The notes under the pieces are model-generated. The model was not told where the DNA came from. It did no database searches and saw only the letters and a program-made list of their open reading frames with translations. Below are positions 48,091-59,119 of a DNA stretch of 64,000 nucleotides, piece after piece. The DNA is from Poecilobothrus nobilitatus (taxonomy: Eukaryota; Arthropoda; Insecta; Diptera; Dolichopodidae), in the NCBI GenBank assembly GCA_947095535.1, contig OX352774.1:173660200-173724199 (forward strand). Reading direction: 5' to 3'. Each line of letters begins with the position of its first letter. The stretch's first letter is position 1. The position numbers and the translations under genes were made by a program.

Positions 48091-48506
48091 CTACCAAAAA
48101 ATATCAATTACGAGACTTTAAATAAAATTTTTCTCGGTTGGTAGTCCGTCTATAATATTTTCTTTTGATTATTTCAATATTATTTTTGTTTATTTTGTTG
48201 TGTTTGTTGTTGCTGCTGATGTTGTTTAAAATTTTTAAACGGCATTAAAAATATAATTGTTTCAGTTAATAAAAATAAAAACAAAAAAAAAAAAAATAAA
48301 TAAAAAATAAAAACTAAAAACTTCTAAAAAAATACCATAGAAAATTCTAAAAATTATTTGTTGGATCGTTGAATCAATCTTTAGATATTTTTGTTGTTTT
48401 TTTTTTTTTTTTTAGTTAGATTTTTTTATATTTATGTTTATGTACATATTCATGTTATCGTTATTATTAATTTTTAGTGAAAAATATTTTGCTGACCTAG
48501 ATTGAT

Positions 48507-48553
48507 TCATTTGATAAGAAGAGTTATTGCTTCATCATCATTGCCGGGAAGAA
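48507..48553 (-). CDS. Candidate minus-strand terminal exon, unidentified
   Basis: Minus-strand T runs lead into GTTTTCTTTTAG, a strong 3' splice site. In phase 1 the exon reads LPGNDDEAITLLIK and TGA. Phase 0 gives FFPAMMMKQ and a stop. The acidic, protein-like phase 1 reading and the local rise in G+C argue for an exon. No upstream partner with a phase 1 donor was found. Confidence 0.28.
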
Positions 48554-49399
48554 CTAAAAGAAAACAAAAAAAAACAAAAAAAAAAAAAACAGCATTTTAA
48601 AAAGATTATTAAATTAATTCTATGCAGTTTTTATTGATCCCATTGACTAACTGGTATGATTTTATGCTGTAATTTTTAAACTACAAATATATATATACAT
48701 ACATATATATATTTTTTTTATTTAGTTTATTTTATGCTCTTTTTTATTAACTTGTGATATTTTAGAGTGATTGTATGTTGTATCTTTTATACAGGTGATT
48801 CAAAACAGTTAATTTTGGTTTGTTTTTTTTTAATAAAGTATCTTTTTTATTCTTTTTGGAATTTGAAAATTTTCTTTTTATAATTTTTTGTCTAATGTGT
48901 TTTTTTTTTTTTCTATTTGGTTGGTAAAAAAATTTTCATAACACCTTAATTGGTCTAATGTAAGTTAAAAATTTATAAATGTTTTACGAAAAAATTTCAA
49001 AAAGAATCTTTAAATTTGATTGTCTTGTAATAATGTATGGGTGAAATTATTTGAGCTTGTAACTAATTCATAGTTATGATTATACATATTTATGTATTTA
49101 AGCATATTGTATAAATATATGTATATACATATAAATATATATATAGTAAATATTTCCAAATTCCTATAATATAATTTTAATTAAAGCTTTACTAAATGTA
49201 CAATATCTTGATCTTCAGATTTTAGGTTTCTGTTTCAATTTGATTTTGATAGTTGAAATTGAGTCATAATTTATGAACTACAAAATATTGTGATACATAG
49301 TATATTTATTTATAATTCTTTAAATGATCAGTGAAAGCTTGACAATTTTTGAATTATTTAAGAAAGTCTTAATACTTTTCAATTATATAATTATATACA

Positions 49400-49795
49400 T
49401 ATATGTAAAAGTCTCATTCTTTGAAGTATTCCTGTAGTAATCTGGTATAGTAGCTTCTGCATTTATATGCTTTTTTAGACGATCTTTATGTTTTATTATA
49501 ATTAAATATGATATTTCTTTATTTCAACTCTAATTTTTTGGATTACTAAATCTTTATGAATATCACCCTTATGGACATACCAGGGAATACTTACGATATT
49601 GCGTACGTAGAACTTTATTCTAAAAAGTTTATATATTTTTTTTTTTATATGCGTTTGCTTGGCATAATTCCAAAGTTGAATTCCATATAATCATATAAGT
49701 TTAATTACTTAATTTCAAATTAACCATTTATTATTTGTCGTTTTAGGCTTACGACCGATCCAATGGTTTCCTCTGTATTTAGAACTAAACACATT
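49400..49795 (-). mobile_element. jockey-type retrotransposon remnant
   Basis: Minus-strand frames give GRKPKTTNNKWLI (about 49760), then LYGIQLWNYAKQTHIKK (about 49690), a degenerate QTFQNKVLRT near 49620, and after frameshifts IPWYVHKGDIHKDL-like residues ending in VIQKI (about 49570). This is the RKSKL...NKLL.YK..I.P.W.YGIQLWG...N....FQ.K.LR.I...PWYV.N..I..DL series of jockey elements. There are many stops. It is related to the plus-strand pieces at 28320 and 33680. Confidence 0.8.
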
Positions 49796-51222
49796 TTTGT
49801 TTTTTTTTTTAAATTAAAATAATTTGACCATAGGCCAAAGGATCACTTAAAAAAAAAAGAAATGCATTATAAATGTGTCATTAAAATAATCTGATCATAT
49901 ATTTTAAAATGTAAATGTAGTCTTTCTAACCAGCTTCTGGAAAACTATTACCGTAATCGTAGGATCCAGTTAAAATAAATGGAGAATTTGAATAGGCTTC
50001 CTTTTGAGACATTGCCGACTAGAAAGATACTTACAAAAAATTGGAATAGAGACATATATATGACATATTTGTGACTGTGACTCCGTCAAGAATAAGGAGA
50101 AGAATTTCCAGGACACATACTCAAAATCTGCGAAACTTTAATACGAGCAAGATATGTGCATCTTGGAGAATATCGTTTTATCTAAGATAAACTGTCAACA
50201 ATAAATCCTTTGCAGATCTTTAGATTCTTAAAGGTATAGTAGAACTGACAGAAACATTGTAAGTGGAGACAAAATCCACAACACGTAAACTATAATAGGG
50301 GGAGCACGATAGATTTATTTCAAAAAATTTCAGTGTTATTTATCTACCTCCTAAATAATCTAATCGAATCTAAAATAATCTTATATAGAATCAATTACAG
50401 TTTTTCAATCACATACAATTTATAATGATTAAACTACTTCCGTGAAATATTTAAAGCCAGTGATTTTTTTTTTATAACGGCATCAACTTTATCAAATAAG
50501 TATTATATTAAAATACCTATTATTATTTTATTATTAAAGTAATAAAAACGCTGAATAACTCTTACTAAAAAATATTATGATCATCATTAGATTTCATTAT
50601 AACAAAATTTTTTAAAGAGGTCATTTGATTATTATTAATATAAATATATGAATATGATTTAAACTTTTACACAAAATAATTTCAAAAAAGGTAAAGTAAT
50701 TATTTTCCAAAAAAAAAAAAACAAAAAAATAATAATAAATTTAACATAAAAAGAGACACCTTCCCCAATAATAAATTATCACCAATTATTTTCTGATTCT
50801 GTTGTGTCCATTTTCACTTTTCTTTTAATTTTAAAAATTAGACAAATTACATTAAAAAAAAAAAAAAAAAAAAACAAAACAATAATTTTTCTTTTCAATT
50901 TTATTCCAAAATAAATAAAAAAAATTTATTTGAATCATCGTCCCACCCAAAATATCAAAGAATTCAAATAAATAATAATGACAACAAATAATAACAGCCC
51001 GAAACTCATGCTAATCATATTCACACACTTTATTATTATTATTATTTTTTTTTTTTTTTTTTTTTGTTCAACCAAAATGACCTACAAATTAAAATTGTTC
51101 GTTTTTTATTTTTAGACTTTCCTTTCAATTTTATTTTTATATTTTCACTCATTTTCAGTATTTTTTTTTTTTTTTTGGAAATCTAAAAACATTAATTTTC
51201 CAATTCTGACATTTTTGGATTT

Positions 51223-51224
<2 letters not shown>
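49796..51224. other. A+T-rich DNA with one complex stretch
   Basis: 49900-50310 is fairly complex (for example GACTGTGACTCCGTCAAG and ATCCACAACACGTAAAC) and may be old transposon DNA, but no frame holds. A minus-strand ATG with good context near 50793 starts MDTTESENN up to a weak donor and is not called. Confidence 0.45.

Positions 51225-51260
<36 letters not shown>
51225..51260. repeat. T36 homopolymer
   Basis: The longest single-base run in the window. Confidence 0.95.
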
Positions 51261-51262
<2 letters not shown>

Positions 51263-52779
51263 GTAAACTGGCACTGCTTACTTGGAATTCATACTTTTGC
51301 CATTTTAAGCCAAAAAAAAAAAAAAGTTTTTTTGTTTATTTTTTTTTTTTTTTGTTTTTGGTCGAGGAATAAATAAAAATATAAACAATGATAAAACAAA
51401 AAAAGAATAACTTTAAAGTAAAAGAAGTAGAAAACGTGATAGAAATAAACAAAAAAAATCCATACAATTCATTATTACTTCAGTATGTACTCATAAATGG
51501 TTGGGCATATACGTAAATTAAATATGTGTCATATCCCAATGACCTAAAATTTACCAATAAATTGTGTCAAATCTGTTTGACCTCGAAAAGAACTTTTTTT
51601 TTTAAAATTTTTTTTTTTTTTTTTTTCTCACAAAAGTTCTTAATTGTATTTTAAGACAAGATTTTGTTGCTTCTTTATTTACTTCGAATCTTATAAATGT
51701 TAAATAGCGGCAATTTCGTTAAGAACTCACAATTTTCAAATTTCTTTTTCAATAAATTTTCAAAATGGTTTGAAAACATTATAAATTTTCTTTTTTTTTT
51801 TTTTTGGTTTTTTTTTTTTTTGAGTTGTGAGTTAAACTCAGTAGGATGAGATAAAATATGATTTGATATCATGTGGTGAGATGAGATTTACTACTTACCA
51901 ACTATACCATCCTATCTATTATATATATTATACGTATATACATACATATGTGAATGTTTCTTATATTTTTTGTTTTTTTTCTTGTTTATTTTTGACATGG
52001 GGTAAAATTTCATTTTTATTAGTTTGATTTTGGCATGTAATAGTAATAAATTTAAAAAGGATGGTTGCACCTTCGTTTTGGTTTAGTTCAGAAACGACAA
52101 AAAAAAAAGAAAAAAAATTAAAAATTTGCAATGAAAGCAGTTTGTATAGGTATACATCAAGTGCAATATTATTTATGATTAAATGTCCAGATGGAAGTTG
52201 TATACAATTAAATATCCAACAATAAATAAAATTAAGTTTGTCTGTTTTTTTTTTTTTTTTTTTTTTGAAAGATTTATATATGGTGAACCAAAGAAAAAAA
52301 TTTTTTAGTTTATTTAATTTTGGAACCAAAAATTTATGTAATGAAAAGATGCAAAATTACAATTACTTATGTATGTACTCTGAAAAAAAAAAACCGACCT
52401 AAACGTGTTATATTTTGTACTAATTGTAATAAATTAATGTGTGAATATAAATAATAATGATGTTTCTTTTTTTTTTTGCTGATCCACTTCAGACATTGGT
52501 TCATAAAAATATTAGATATGAAAAAATTTGGAATGCATTATTTAGGATATGAAAATATTTTTTTTCTTTAGGGTACTTTCACGTGAGATGCATGCATCTA
52601 GATGCAACACTTTCATTGATTAAAAATATATATATCGCATCCATGACATCATCCGCCTTTCGCACATTTAAAAAGCAAAATAATTTTGCCTCCTCTGTAA
52701 GATGCATTCAAAATGCAAATTTATATTAAAGTTCAAAATACGCTGTACAATACGTCAAATCTCTTTTTTCTCGTACACT
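51261..52779. other. Unique A+T-rich DNA
   Basis: A minus-strand frame of 122 codons (52329-51961) is the longest not tied to a transposon. It includes IQLPSGHLIINNIALDVYLY but spans a lysine run made by poly-A. Splice-like signals break it up and no protein is recognised. 52570-52740 is a complex patch with ATGCATGCATCTAGATGC. Confidence 0.45.
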
Positions 52780-53140
52780 TTTTTTTGTTTTTTCTTTGCC
52801 ACTCCTCGAAGGAGCACAGGACATCCACTAAGTCATTTATTATTTATATTTGACTAAGTTTTAGTTTCTAAAATTATTATTTTCACTAAGCCGTTGATTA
52901 CTCGGCTGTAGCTATTGTACGAGACATTTTTTTTATTTCTACGCCATCTATTATCTTATTCAAGAATTATGATTTATTATTATTTCATTATATACTTATT
53001 GCAATATGATATATGATATTAATTATAATTTATAAGACATATATACTTTTTAATCTATATAATCCAGCCGGGATTTGAACCCGAGATCTTTCGTATGGAA
53101 GGCCGGTGTATTAACAACTACATCATTGACTGAATTTGTT
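52780..53140 (-). mobile_element. tRNA-derived SINE, family 2 (copy 2), with target-site duplication
   Basis: On the minus strand: tRNA-like head with A box around GATGTAGTTGTTAATAC and B box CGGGTTCAAATCCCGG. The body shared with 37790-38170 follows (ATCAACGGCTTAGTGAAA, CTTAGTCAAATATAAATA). The 3' end carries a hairpin (CTCCTTCGAGGAG) and an A-rich tail. GTACACT is repeated at 52773-52779 and 53141-53147. Confidence 0.8.
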
Positions 53141-53147
53141 GTACACT

Positions 53148-54370
53148 AGTATCATTTTTTAATGTCAAGGCTTTTTCTTCTAAATTAAATAAAAACCAAT
53201 CAAAATATATAAAAATAAAATTGGTGAGCCGACTTAATAGGTTAAATCCATTTTAGTCGTATAAGTATAGAGCGATTACTTTGAATATTTAAATAATTAC
53301 TTTACATTATAAAATTTAAAGATGATTGCGAATGGAAATGGAAATTTGTGTTTTAATGATGTAATTCCGGTTGCATTTTAAAAATTTCAAACAAAAGAGA
53401 ACTGCGTAACGAGAACTAGTTGTTAAAAATTTATTATCTACATCATTTCAGTAAGTCAAAGTTCAAATTCAGATCGCAGAAATTTTTCTAAACAAATATT
53501 CAAAATAAAGATTTAAATGTACTAATACGAATCCCATTGTGATCAATTGCGAAAGCTTCTGAACAGAGTTGCAAACAAAATAATAAAATATCTTATAATC
53601 ATACGTTAAATTTTCTTACAATCGAAGGGAAAAACTTTATTTTATAACATGAAAATGAATCATAAAAATGGAAAGATCAAAAACAAAAAATAAGATAGGA
53701 AAATTTTTATTAAAAATTATTAAATTCATTTCCACCTGTAATCGTTGTTATAATTTTAAAATGACTAAAGACTATAGCAGACAACTTAACAAATGATACA
53801 CAAAAATGAAGTTTGTTTTAATATTTGTAGTAAAAACCAAAAAAAAAAAATTAGGACACCTTAAAAAAGCTTGAAGTGAAAGTGACTCATTAGATATTGA
53901 ATAAACCCATTAGATAATTAACTAATGGTTCAGTTGTAATCATTCAATGAATTGCGTTTTTTTTTGTGTATGCGAAGACTTAATAAACATTTTTTTGACA
54001 TTTTTTTGATAAATTTTTTGAATGTCATTGGAAATATTATTATAAATAATTAGGAAATAAGGCAAACCGACGAATTTTTGTAATTATATATTGTGGATCA
54101 ATGAATGGTTAAAAACTGAATTTTCATAAAATTTTGAATCATTGGTAAAGAATGGAAATAAAAGAAAGCAAATAATTATATTGTCATATTACCTTTCAAA
54201 TTTCAATGCATTTCAAAAAACCATTGAGAAGAAATTCCGAGGACAGAAAGAGATAGAGAAACGCTACCGCATTTAACAGTATATGTTTAAGGATCACATT
54301 TTTTTAATTACAGATATACATTTTGGGTTCAATTCATTTAATTTTCATTTAAAAATTAAGAATTTTTTTT
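53148..54370. other. A+T-rich DNA, no feature recognised
   Basis: Low complexity with scattered moderately complex patches and no open frame, repeat family or RNA that can be supported. Confidence 0.6.
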
Positions 54371-54585
54371 TAAGCAGCAGGGGAATAACTTAAAAAAGTT
54401 AATAAAAGCCAGCATAAAGCCACATAAATGTGAATAGGAAATTACACAGACTTCCCTTTTAAAGCGTGGCTGTAATTGTCGTAAGAGGGAATTATTCTTA
54501 CGACGTGTGTGGGATTCGAACCCACACTCCTTCGGTGTTTATAACGTATTTAATACGCTCTTATCCACTAGGCCACCGAGGCGCC
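54371..54585 (-). mobile_element. tRNA-derived SINE, family 1 (copy F, best preserved head)
   Basis: On the minus strand: GGCGCCTCGGTGGCCTAGTGG (A box) and GTGTGGGTTCGAATCCCACAC (B box in its T-arm stem) are intact. The hairpin CGTCGTAAGAATAATTCCC ... CTTACGAC and the tail to CACATTTATGTGGC follow. About 25 extra bases precede the terminal TTATTCCCC and the A tail. The region around 54510 mimics a tRNA T arm, but the copy has no matching acceptor stem. Confidence 0.9.
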
Positions 54586-55274
54586 AAATTTTAAATTGAA
54601 TTTTTTCGTTTTTCTTTTCAACCTTTAAATTTTTTTTATGATTAAATCAATTGATGACATTATATAAAACTGGTAGATTGTGAAATTTTATTTTAAATTG
54701 CCTCAAAACATAAAAACCTAATTACCTATATATAAAAAAATTTGATTAATCATATGGATTTAAGTAGGCATGAAGTGCTAAAAATTGATTCACACTATAC
54801 TAACCATTTATTTTACTATTACATGAAATTTTCAGTCAATTGATTGACTGACTTTGGTGTTTTTTTTTAAGATACTTTTTTTTTTTTGTCGTAAATCTCA
54901 CATAAATTTAAGATGTGTGATCGATCAAAGTGGTGTTTAATAACATCCCATTAATAAACTCTTGACATATTTATTTTTTATTTCTTAATTTTGTTTTGTT
55001 TTGAATTTTTTTTGTAATGTAAAATTGTAGAAACTCTATTATATTTTTATAACGTATATATATATATATTTAAGCTTCTTAGATAACATGATAGTTATTT
55101 TATAAAGATGTTAGGAATGAACGAAAGATTTTTATTTAGTTTAAGATTAGTTTAAGAAAGTTTAAGATTATAATTTTTTAATTCTTTTGAACAGAAATTA
55201 TAAGAGATATAAGTAATTAGAAATTGTATAATAATTTGTGTAAATAAATATTTTCTTTTTTGATAGTACTTTTT

Positions 55275-55345
55275 TAATTGTTCACTATATCCTTCCGTCT
55301 GTCCGTTACTATTGTCTGCAAAACCTCTACACACTCTTTAAAATG
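55275..55345. repeat. Remnant related to the (GTCC)n element
   Basis: TTCACTATATCCTTCCGTCTGTCCG and then CTGCAAAACCTCTACACAC parallel TTTCACTCTGTCCG ... and TACAAAACTTCTACACCG in the element at 41352-42065. It is probably a decayed copy; the ends are not defined. Confidence 0.45.
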
Positions 55346-56815
55346 AAACAATTTTTATCTTCTCGTAAAACAAATTTGGGGAATTTTGTTGAACAACTTT
55401 TTTATATAACCACATTAATTTGTAAAACTAAATTCTATCTAAAAATTTATTTTTTTCTTTTTTTAAGGGTAGGTGGAAAATTTTAAAAGTCACCTTGAGG
55501 TTGGCACATGAATTTCCCGGATAGTGTTGTAATTTAACCAAACAAAATCATCTTCTTTTAACTACTAAAATTTAGGTTAGAAATTTTAATATAAATATAG
55601 AGTTTCGATTTATGACATAAAGATGTCGGAAGGATTTTTGAAGGATCACTTAAGGGGAATTTAGTGTTATGTAATCCATCCTGTTCTAACAAATTTTACC
55701 GGGACATTTTGAAGAAAGATTTTAACATTGTTCTTAAACTTTACTAAATCGTACATATGTACATACATATGTGTTTATAAGCTGTATTACGCCATCTTAG
55801 AAATTCTACAATGTAGGGACAGATGTCCAGTCAAACTGCTTATTTGTCATTGGAAAACTTTAAGTGGAGGCATTAACTGCTTTATTTGTTTAGAACAAGT
55901 GCTTGTCCATATAAGATATCTATAAAACAAGTTCAATTGCCATATTTCAAGTTTTGCTGAATATTTTTTTAAATTATAGATTTGGAAAAGCTTTTGTTCA
56001 ACCACATCTTGAGAAAATTTTTAGTCAGAATCTTGAAGGGAAAAAGAAGAATAAATTGATATTTAAGAGCTATTAAAACTTTATTAAAAATTTGCAATGA
56101 CACCAGGTTCGAAATAAAGCACTAAAATTAGACCTTCGATATTATACAGTTTTTAATAGAATAGAATAGACAGAATAGTTATTAATACTATTATGTAAAG
56201 CGTTTGTGAAAATATGGGGTTCCTTAAAAATCAAAGAAAGTGTCTTTAGATTTGTAGTTTTAGTGTAATCCAAATTTATCCCTACAAAAAGAAATCTAAA
56301 ATTCTAAAATGTTTTTTATGTTTGTTTTTATGAAATATGTCTTTGATTTTATATACTGCCTTGTTTCTTTTCCATTTGCATTTAATTTTGATCCTATGAT
56401 GCATGAGTGTTGTATAAGTTGCATGTTAATTTATAAAGCGTTTTATTAAAATATCTATTTAGAGAAACATCCTAATCACTAATGCATTAAATTACACTTT
56501 TAATTGACATTTTATTCAATATCAATTTATTCAATTGCATAATGCATAAGTACGTATACCAACCTTCTAATTATAATACATACCTATAATAATTAAAAAA
56601 TTTATGTTAATTATTTAATAAAGTATTAATTATATAAAAGAAAAAAAAAATTACTTTTTAATAGATTTAAAAAAAAAAAAAAAACAACTTACAATAAATG
56701 TTACATTAATTCTGCATTAATTCACATTTCACTCCATTTTTAAACAATAATTTGAAATTTTCTAAAACGATTTTCTAAAAAAGGTTAAAATATCATATTC
56801 AAATTATTTCAATAC
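55346..56815. other. A+T-rich DNA, partly old repeat
   Basis: 55346-55720 may continue the remnant above; the rest shows no gene. Confidence 0.5.
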
Positions 56816-56890
56816 CTGCGGCCATTCAAAAGTCAAAAACGCAAAGAAAAACAGAAAAATTAACGCAAGTGTTACAATTATAAATGCCAT
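56816..56890 (-). CDS. Candidate first coding exon with membrane anchor, unidentified
   Basis: ATG at 56890 starts 25 codons, MAFIIVTLALIFLFF then FAFLTFEWPQ, that run to a donor CCGCAG|GTATTG in phase 0. The 20-residue hydrophobic stretch would be a signal peptide or signal anchor. An in-frame stop lies just upstream, so this ATG would be the first. A TTTAG acceptor lies four bases before the ATG and another (CATACTTTTTAG, about 57035) further up, so a 5' UTR exon is likely. G+C is well above background. The protein is not recognised. It could be a small membrane protein. Confidence 0.38.
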
Positions 56891-58150
56891 TATTCTAAAT
56901 TAAAACAATAGAAGTAAAAATTATTACCTAATCGTTGCAGTGCATAACTTTTTTTTTTTTTTTTTAAATAATCTTAATTTAAGCAACAGCACTATTATTT
57001 TAGGCGCCAATCGGTCATCCTAAAAAGTATGTCAAATTATGCAAATATTAAAAAAGAAAAATAAAAACCGCGTTTAATGTTTGTTTTTTTTTTTTTGTTG
57101 TTGTTTTTCTTCTATTTTTGTTTAATCTAAAAACTTTGAACTAAATTATATTTAATTACAATTTTTCATTTTTTTTTTTCTTGTTTTTTAATTATTATTT
57201 TTTAGTTTTAGTATATGCGCTGGGAAAATTGTATTTTCTCTCAGTTTTTTTTTTTTTAATTGTTGTTTTTTTTTTTTTTGCAAAAATATTCGACCTTCAT
57301 TATATGATTTTGATGAATAACTAAATTATTACACGTATACTGAATTGAACCGATTTGAAAAATTATGAAATCTAAAGGATTTCATGGTGTTATTCAAAAT
57401 TAAAAAAAAATATATAGTGATCTAATTTTCAGTTGATTATATAATAGAATGTAAAATTTAAAAGTAATGACTGATTATTTAAAAGCTAAGAAAACTTTAA
57501 ATGAAGTTTTAACGAATTTCAAAGATGTTCAATAATGAATTCTAATGGGAGAGAGAGAGAGAGAGAGAGATAGTTGACAAATCAAGTTGAAAAGTTAAAT
57601 ATTTTCAAAACAAATCCATCTTAGTTCTTATAACTCTTGTAACATTTGTAATTCTTTTAACATTTTGTAGTAACCTCTTGTTTAGTTCTTGTAATATTTT
57701 ATCATCTTAGTTCTCTTTTTGCTATAGGAATTTGATTACCGCTTGTTCATAAGAACAGAATGTAATTCTAATTTTTGAGAATCCTTTTGTCAGTATATAA
57801 ACTTAGCAGATATTTGAAATGCCGAAACTTAAGCTTGAAAAGCAATAAGATTTGACAGTCTATAGTTCCTTCTAGAAAGGATTTATATTATAATTGTCAT
57901 CTATTTATTTTTAGAGTCATCATTATTGGAAAAACGGACATAGACCAATATACTCTATGACAAAAAAAACTTACAAAGAAGGTTGATCAGATCACTAGAA
58001 CAATTTTGGATATAAAATAAATAATTCTATGTCCCATCAATTATATGTATTAGGTATTGGCTTGCAGAAAAGCAGAAATGTTCGTTCATACGTTCTCTCT
58101 GAAGTCTTCAGACTTAAGAATTGAAACTAATTCTCTTTTTGCAATAGAAC
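56891..58150. other. A+T-rich DNA
   Basis: Holds a GA microsatellite (57549-57570) and homopolymers. No gene recognised apart from the possible 5' UTR between about 57035 and 56891. Confidence 0.55.
57549..57570. repeat. (GA)11 microsatellite
   Basis: Eleven GA units. Such runs can bind GAGA factor in flies, but no function can be claimed from sequence alone. Confidence 0.9.
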
Positions 58151-58160
58151 TATCAGATAT
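58151..58160. repeat. Left target-site duplication of I-like element
   Basis: TATCAGATAT, repeated exactly at 59110-59119. Confidence 0.85.
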
Positions 58161-59109
58161 TTATTTATTTATTTAAAAATATTCTCCTACCACATATAAT
58201 ATGGTAGCAAAATGAACTCTGCCTTTCCCTTTCAAGTGTGGCAGGAGTTTTTTTTTTACATTGTTTAAAAAGTTTTCTAAAATCTTGTTATTATATTGTA
58301 TGTTATTTCCTTTTTTAGACGTTTAACCTATTTATGTAATTGTTATTAATCTTTCTTCTATTTTGTTTATTTTAGTTTGTATAGTTTTCTCATATCTAGA
58401 ACTTTCTGCATATTTCCTTGATTTGACTTATCTGGCTGCTGTTTTCTGTCTTTAGTATTTCCAACGATGGCTTCGGATGGAAATTCGAACACACCATAAG
58501 CATGTGATGTATTGAAAGGGGCTCTGCCAAAAAATGCATAAAATTTGTGGTTGTGAGTTGAAAAGATGTATGGATGTTGCTAAAGTTGTTTCTGTTATTA
58601 ACCTTAGCAGTTCGATTTGAGTTGTTCTATTTTGTATTCTTAACATGTTTTTAAAAATAATGTGGTTTAAGTTTGGATGTACTGTTTTGGCTATTGCGTC
58701 ATTATAGTTCCAGTCTATTTGTTTATTCTGTGTTATATGTGTGGTTATCTGCGCTTTAATTTGCCAAAAAAGTTTAGAATATTTAATTATTGATGGTGTT
58801 CTTATTGCTTCTCTTGTTGACTTGTTTGCAAATTCGTTGCCTTCAATGTCAACGTGTCCGGGGATCCAGATTACCTTAATTGTCATATTGGCTGTGTTAA
58901 TTGTTATTATTATTTCCCGACATACTGTCTCAGGGTTGTTTAAATTTTTAATGGCAGTGTCTGCACTTAGACTGTCTGTGAAGATTAGTGTATCTTTCAT
59001 TTGCATAATTGCTATCTTCACCGCTTCAGAAATAGCTTTCTGTTTCATCCGCAAAAATTTTGGTTTCTTCAGGCATTATTTTGGTTTGCAAAAGATGGTC
59101 TTATAGTCT
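58161..59109 (-). mobile_element. 5'-truncated I-like non-LTR retrotransposon with RNase H domain
   Basis: Ten-base target-site duplications (58151-58160, 59110-59119) bound the element. On the minus strand the RNase H coding part (59054-58452) is followed by about 270 bp of 3' UTR and a (TAAA)n tail at 58161-58175. Simple-repeat tails of this kind, and an RNase H domain, are typical of the I clade and relatives. The last 70 bp of the UTR resemble the 3' tail of SINE family 1. Confidence 0.88.
58452..59054 (-). pseudogene. RNase H domain and C-terminus of an I-like retrotransposon
   Basis: A 200-codon frame. The RNase H signatures are DTLIFTDSLSADTAIKNL (second catalytic Asp in FTDS, about residue 27) and IKVIWIPGHVDIEGNEFANK (about residues 59-78). 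The final catalytic position, Asp in GNE.AD, is Asn here (GNEFAN), so the enzyme would be inactive. The first part of RNase H and the whole reverse transcriptase are lost by 5' truncation; the frame probably shifts near 59050. The C-terminal 60 residues are not conserved in a recognisable way. Confidence 0.85.
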
Positions 59110-59119
59110 TATCAGATAT
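59110..59119. repeat. Right target-site duplication of I-like element
   Basis: Exact copy of 58151-58160. Confidence 0.85.

Noticed and set aside
50765..50797. Minus-strand initial exon beginning MDTTESENN
   Set aside because: Good start context, but the donor is weak and a stop follows at once; no partner.
51961..52329. 122-codon minus-strand ORF
   Set aside because: Crosses long poly-A giving a lysine run and has no recognisable domain; possible short exons inside could not be defined.
54500..54585. tRNA gene on the minus strand
   Set aside because: The T-arm and A box are intact, but the flanks continue into the SINE tail shared with five other copies.
58741..59106. 121-codon plus-strand ORF
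   Set aside because: Antisense of the RNase H coding region.
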